Source: an uncultured Christensenella sp. (GTDB taxonomy: Bacteria > Bacillota > Clostridia > Christensenellales > Borkfalkiaceae). Taken from it: a stretch of DNA of 42,458 nucleotides. Where the stretch lies: assembly GCA_910586035.1 (NCBI GenBank), contig CAJUHT010000016.1:1-42458 (forward strand), read 5' to 3'. A program made the translations under genes and the position numbers. How positions within the stretch are numbered: position 1 is the first letter of the stretch; every line of letters starts with the position of its first letter. Positions 39,253 through 42,458 of this stretch are shown piece by piece. The notes beneath the pieces are model-generated. The model ran no database searches, was not told the origin of the DNA, and saw nothing but the letters and a program-made list of their open reading frames with translations.

Positions 39253-40767
39253 TTGGAAAAAATTGGTATCATAGACCTTGGGTCTAATTCGGCAAGACTT
39301 GTAATAGTAAACCTGTTCGAGGATGGGTTTTTTATGGTTGTGGACGAACTTAAAGAGAGCGTGCGCCTCGGACAGGATATGGAACGGGACGGCTTTTTAA
39401 AGCCCCAGCGCGTTGCCGAAACAATCAAAACGCTGAAAATGTTTAAAAGGCTTTGCGACGCAAGCGGCGTAAACCGCATAATAGGCGTTGCTACGGAGGC
39501 GGTGCGCAGGGCTAAAAACCAGCGTTCGTTTTTAGACGAAATTCAAACGAGTTGCGGGGTGAAACTGCGCGTGCTTACCGCCGAAGAGGAAGCTACGCTC
39601 GTATACCGCGGCGTTATCAACACGATGGATATTCCCAAGGGCGTAATCTTGGAAATAGGCGGCGGCTCTACGAAAATTATCTATTACAACCGCAGAAATA
39701 TGTTAAGATTTGCAACCGTGCCCTTCGGCGCGGTAACGCTTACGGATATGTTTTCGGGCGAGGGCTTAAAGCCCGAGGAGCAGTCGGCTAAGATAGAGGA
39801 GTTCTTCCTTGAAAAGCTCAACGAAATAGATTGGCTGGCGGAAATAGACCCCGACGCGCAAATGATAGGCGTGGGCGGCTCGTTCAGAAATCTCTTCAAA
39901 ATAAACAAGATGGTGCACAAATATCCTTTGGACGTGGTGCACAATTTCAACCTCGAAGCCGAGGACTTTTATCCCGTTTACGATATGATAAAGGTTTTGG
40001 ACCTCGACAAGAAAAAGAAGATAAAGGGGCTTTCGGCTCAGCGCGCGGACATTCTTCCCGCCGCCCTTGCAATAATAAAGACGTTTATTACAAGGCTGGG
40101 CTTTACAAACTTTACGTTCTCGGGTTCGGGCTTGCGCGAGGGAATAATGTTCAATCAGGCGTTGCCCTCCACGATAGACAAACCCATTCTGGACGTTATG
40201 AACTACTCGCTTACAACGCTTGTAAAGTATTACGGGTGCGACGAAAAGCACGTAGAACACGTTGTAAATTTAAGCGTTCAGTTGTTCAAGCAACTGCGCG
40301 TGCTTCATAAATTCCCCAGGCAGTACTTAAAAGTGTTAAAGGTTGCGGCTATGCTTCACGATTGCGGTATGCGAATAAAGTACTACAATCACCAGCGGCA
40401 CAGTTGCTATATGATTTTAAATTCCACGCTTTACGGCGTTACGCACAGGGAAATCGTGCTTGCGGCGTTTACCGCCTGCTGTCATAAAAAAGAGGATATT
40501 AACGCCTACAATTGGAATTTGTACCGCGACATTTTGCAGGAAGACGACGTTGAAATAGTAAAGCGTTTGGGCGTAATGTTAAGAATAGCCGAAAGCTTGG
40601 ACAGGAGCAACGCAGGCGTTGTAAAGGGAATCAACTGCGACATTTTGGGCGACTCGGTAATAATGAAGACGGAAGTCGAAGGGGACGCTACATTGGAGAT
40701 ACGCGACGCACTTGCGGCGAGCGCGGAATTTAAAAAGTCCTTCCGCAAAAATCTGGAAATACTGTAA
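39253..40767 (+). CDS. Ppx/GppA phosphatase with C-terminal HD domain, 504 aa
   Basis: Exopolyphosphatase / guanosine-pentaphosphate phosphohydrolase family. N-terminal ASKHA phosphatase: IIDLGSNSARLVI (phosphate 1), TEAVRRAKNQ, EIGGGSTK (phosphate 2) and GVGGSFRNL. The C-terminal half holds an HD-like helical domain with MLHDCGMRIKYYNHQRHSCY. The TTG start at 39253 follows GAAAGGAGC at 10 bp; no ATG gives a better N-terminus. Polyphosphate or pppGpp as substrate cannot be decided. A short hairpin (40773-40799) follows. Confidence 0.93.
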   Translation: MEKIGIIDLGSNSARLVIVNLFEDGFFMVVDELKESVRLGQDMERDGFLKPQRVAETIKTLKMFKRLCDASGVNRIIGVATEAVRRAKNQRSFLDEIQTSCGVKLRVLTAEEEATLVYRGVINTMDIPKGVILEIGGGSTKIIYYNRRNMLRFATVPFGAVTLTDMFSGEGLKPEEQSAKIEEFFLEKLNEIDWLAEIDPDAQMIGVGGSFRNLFKINKMVHKYPLDVVHNFNLEAEDFYPVYDMIKVLDLDKKKKIKGLSAQRADILPAALAIIKTFITRLGFTNFTFSGSGLREGIMFNQALPSTIDKPILDVMNYSLTTLVKYYGCDEKHVEHVVNLSVQLFKQLRVLHKFPRQYLKVLKVAAMLHDCGMRIKYYNHQRHSCYMILNSTLYGVTHREIVLAAFTACCHKKEDINAYNWNLYRDILQEDDVEIVKRLGVMLRIAESLDRSNAGVVKGINCDILGDSVIMKTEVEGDATLEIRDALAASAEFKKSFRKNLEIL

Positions 40768-40772
40768 AAACG

Positions 40773-40799
40773 AAATGCCGCACGTAAAACGCGGCATTT
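40773..40799. terminator. Hairpin after ppx
   Basis: AAATGCCGC/GCGGCATTT (40773-40781 with 40791-40799), 9-nt loop, 17 bases before the maf start. T-tract is short. Confidence 0.6.
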
Positions 40800-40815
40800 A
40801 CCATTTAAAAAATTT

Positions 40816-41418
40816 ATGGCGGAAAACATTAAATTTATACTTGCAAGCGCGTCGCCGCGGCGCAGGCAATTGCTTTTAGAAATTTTATCCGACTTCGAGG
40901 TTATACCCGCCGTCGGCGAAGAAAGGGCGGATAAAGCTTTGCCGCCCGAAAAGCTGGTTTGCGCGCTTGCCGAAAACAAGTGCGCCGAAGTGTTTGAAAA
41001 ATATCCCGAAAGCGTTGTAATAGGTTGCGATACCGTGGTGGTTTACGGCGGAAAAATTTTAGGCAAGCCGAAAAGCGCGGAGCAAGCAAAACAAACGCTT
41101 GAAATGCTTTCGGGCAATACCCACAGCGTTCTTACGGGCGTGTGCGTGCGCTCGCACAATAAAAAAATAACCGAATACTGCCGCACGCAGGTAAAATTCA
41201 ACCTTTTAAGCGATAAGTTTATAGAAAATTACGTGCGCGGCGGTTCGCCTATGGATAAGGCGGGCAGTTACGGCATACAGGACGGCGGCATAGTCGAAAG
41301 CTACGAGGGCAGTTATACTAACGTAGTAGGATTGCCCGTAGAGCTTGTAGGAAGAATGATAAAAGAAGTACTCGAAGATGAACAGACTTGTAGTGGACGT
41401 AGGGTCCTGGATAACTAA
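40816..41418 (+). CDS. maf: Maf-type nucleoside triphosphate pyrophosphatase, 200 aa
   Basis: Hydrolyses non-canonical nucleotides to monophosphates; in Bacilli linked to septum formation. LASASPRRRQLL, IGCDTVVVYGGKILGKP and GSYGIQDGG are family motifs. No strong ribosome site before the ATG. It overlaps the MreB-like gene by 41 bp, and maf next to mreB is the order known in Bacillus. Confidence 0.95.
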   Translation: MAENIKFILASASPRRRQLLLEILSDFEVIPAVGEERADKALPPEKLVCALAENKCAEVFEKYPESVVIGCDTVVVYGGKILGKPKSAEQAKQTLEMLSGNTHSVLTGVCVRSHNKKITEYCRTQVKFNLLSDKFIENYVRGGSPMDKAGSYGIQDGGIVESYEGSYTNVVGLPVELVGRMIKEVLEDEQTCSGRRVLDN

Positions 41419-42385
41419 AATATGCATTTTGGGTTGCGGGGTGGTGCTTTCGGAAGCCACCTGCGTGGCGTTGCAAAGCGACGTTTCGGGCAAGGTAAAC
41501 ATAAAAGCCTACGGCGATACCGCCCGCGCGCTTTCGGGTAAAGCGGCGCAGAACACCCGCATAGTAAACCCCGTTTGCGAGGGCGATATCGTTCAGCCCG
41601 CGCTGTTGACGGCGCTTTTAAAGCACTTTTTGGAAAAGATAGAAATTACACCGCGCAAGGCTAAGCAGACGGAGATAATGTTTGTGGTGCCGTGCAGCGC
41701 CTCCAAAAAACTGCGCAAAAAATATCTGCAAATAGCCGCGGAGTGCGGCATAGGCAGGGTGTACTTTACGCGCACGCCATTTGCCGCGGTGCTGGGGCAC
41801 AACGTTTCGCTTTCGAAAACTTCGCCCGTGTTCTGCGTGGATATAGGCTACGGCAAAACCGACATTTCCGTATTCTCGCTCGACGGCATAATTTCGGGCT
41901 TTACGGCAAACCTTGGCGGCGGTAATATCGACGTGCATATAATGGATTTAATGCTGGAAAACTTCGGCGTAAAGATAGGCGCGCTCACGGCGGAAAAGCT
42001 TAAAAACGTTGTGGGAAGTCTTTACGAGGACGACAATAAAATGCTTGTCGTAATAGGCAGGGACGCCGACGGGGGCGAACCCGTGCAGGTTGCCGTAAAC
42101 TCTTCGCACCTGTCCGACGTGATAAAGCTGTACGTAGATAAAATTATAGAGTACGTGCGCGCCGTGCTTGGCGAGTTGCCCGCTGAGGTGGCTTCCTCGG
42201 TACTTAACGACGGAATTTACCTTTCGGGCGGGCTTTCCAAAATGGACGGATTTGCCGAGTATTTCTCCAAGGGACTGGAAATTAAGGTCAGCTCCGCGGA
42301 GGAGCCGTTGCTGGCTTCGGTTATAGGCGGCTGTACGGTGCTTTCCAGCCCGTATTTGTGCGCAAAAGTCGCCACCGTAAACTGA
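41378..42385 (+). CDS. MreB-like actin-fold protein, 335 aa
   Basis: Actin/Hsp70-fold rod-shape protein, probably an MreB paralogue. It starts LVVDVGSWITKICI (phosphate 1), has CVDIGYGKTDISVFS (phosphate 2), LGGGNIDVHIMDLM and an ISGGLSKMDGF-like adenosine motif (YLSGGLSKMDGFAE). The sequence is divergent from canonical MreB, with an odd TRTPFAAVLGHNV hinge. Encoded 41 bp inside maf. It would make membrane-bound filaments guiding cell-wall synthesis; mreC/mreD would lie outside the window. Confidence 0.85.
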   Translation: MNRLVVDVGSWITKICILGCGVVLSEATCVALQSDVSGKVNIKAYGDTARALSGKAAQNTRIVNPVCEGDIVQPALLTALLKHFLEKIEITPRKAKQTEIMFVVPCSASKKLRKKYLQIAAECGIGRVYFTRTPFAAVLGHNVSLSKTSPVFCVDIGYGKTDISVFSLDGIISGFTANLGGGNIDVHIMDLMLENFGVKIGALTAEKLKNVVGSLYEDDNKMLVVIGRDADGGEPVQVAVNSSHLSDVIKLYVDKIIEYVRAVLGELPAEVASSVLNDGIYLSGGLSKMDGFAEYFSKGLEIKVSSAEEPLLASVIGGCTVLSSPYLCAKVATVN

Positions 42386-42458
42386 ATTTTTATAAATATT
42401 AAAACAGTGAATTGTCAAACTAAGAGCAACACTTATTGAGAAATAATAGAAATAAATC
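42386..42458. other. Terminal 73 bp, nothing assigned
   Basis: AT-rich sequence after the MreB-like stop. I see no terminator or clear promoter; a weak TTGTCA at about 42414 is not followed by a convincing -10 box. Confidence 0.4.

Noticed and set aside
1..42458. CRISPR array or transposase in the window
   Set aside because: No regularly spaced direct repeats and no transposase or integrase motif were seen.

Overview
The window (42,458 bp, moderate G+C) looks like a chromosomal segment of an anaerobic, low-to-moderate GC Gram-positive bacterium, most likely an uncultured member of the Clostridia. Supporting signs are pyruvate:ferredoxin oxidoreductase, a T-box leader on pheST, a lysine riboswitch on an asd-dapA-dapB operon, an EcfA/EcfT module, a CotF-like spore coat protein, a YunB-like sporulation protein and a DUF421/DUF4363 pair. 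The taxonomic call is inference; there is no rRNA or other marker that names a genus.

Layout. 1-600: the 3' end of a CRESS/plasmid-type Rep gene, a bidirectional terminator and a tRNA-Ala(CGC), consistent with the edge of an integrated replicon lying off the 3' end of a tRNA gene. 650-5180: a small XRE regulator faces an array of three operator-like palindromes. Behind it lie a truncated copy and two full copies of a paralogous membrane-protein family with an internal DUF1292-like domain; the full copies share leader and terminator sequences, and the second has a 10-G tract inside its promoter spacer. 5200-8998: nifJ, monocistronic. 9057-9589: a second XRE gene divergent from a promoter-to-terminator interval that encodes no protein and probably makes a structured RNA. 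9699-13193: a fused EcfA1-EcfA2 ATPase, EcfT and TruA. 13298-16827: a membrane protein, mnmE, a LysR regulator and a small unknown protein. 16843-19930: dapB, dapA and asd (minus strand) under a lysine riboswitch. 19969-25439: a plus-strand operon of a membrane protein, a methyltransferase, hslO, a TPR protein and a HEAT-like protein. 25461-25993: two small CotF-type genes behind a hairpin that hides the first ribosome binding site. 26067-29129: pfs, luxS, ung and an ApgM/homoserine-kinase-like phosphomutase (minus strand, from a promoter that predicts a leaderless mRNA). 29148-29846: yunB with a sigma-E-like promoter. 29881-30963: an AT-rich pair of surface/membrane genes. 31009-34841: pheS-pheT with a T-box. 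34855-35897: DUF421 and DUF4363 genes. 35945-39032: a folate operon (folC, two micro-ORFs, folP, folB-folK fusion) with an unexplained GC-rich leader. 39075-42385: a Ppx/GppA phosphatase, maf and an MreB-like gene.

How it fits together. The core is housekeeping: the lysine/diaminopimelate branch (asd-dapA-dapB), the activated methyl cycle (pfs-luxS), folate assembly (folC-folP-folBK), phenylalanyl-tRNA synthesis and tRNA modification (truA, mnmE). Much of the control is RNA-based: T-box, lysine riboswitch, two hairpins covering Shine-Dalgarno sites, a terminator-like hairpin in the ppx leader and one likely free-standing ncRNA. The most novel parts are the XRE/operator/DUF1292-membrane paralogue block at 650-5180, the ncRNA candidate at 9335-9589, and the folate leader with its chain of ATGA-coupled micro-ORFs.
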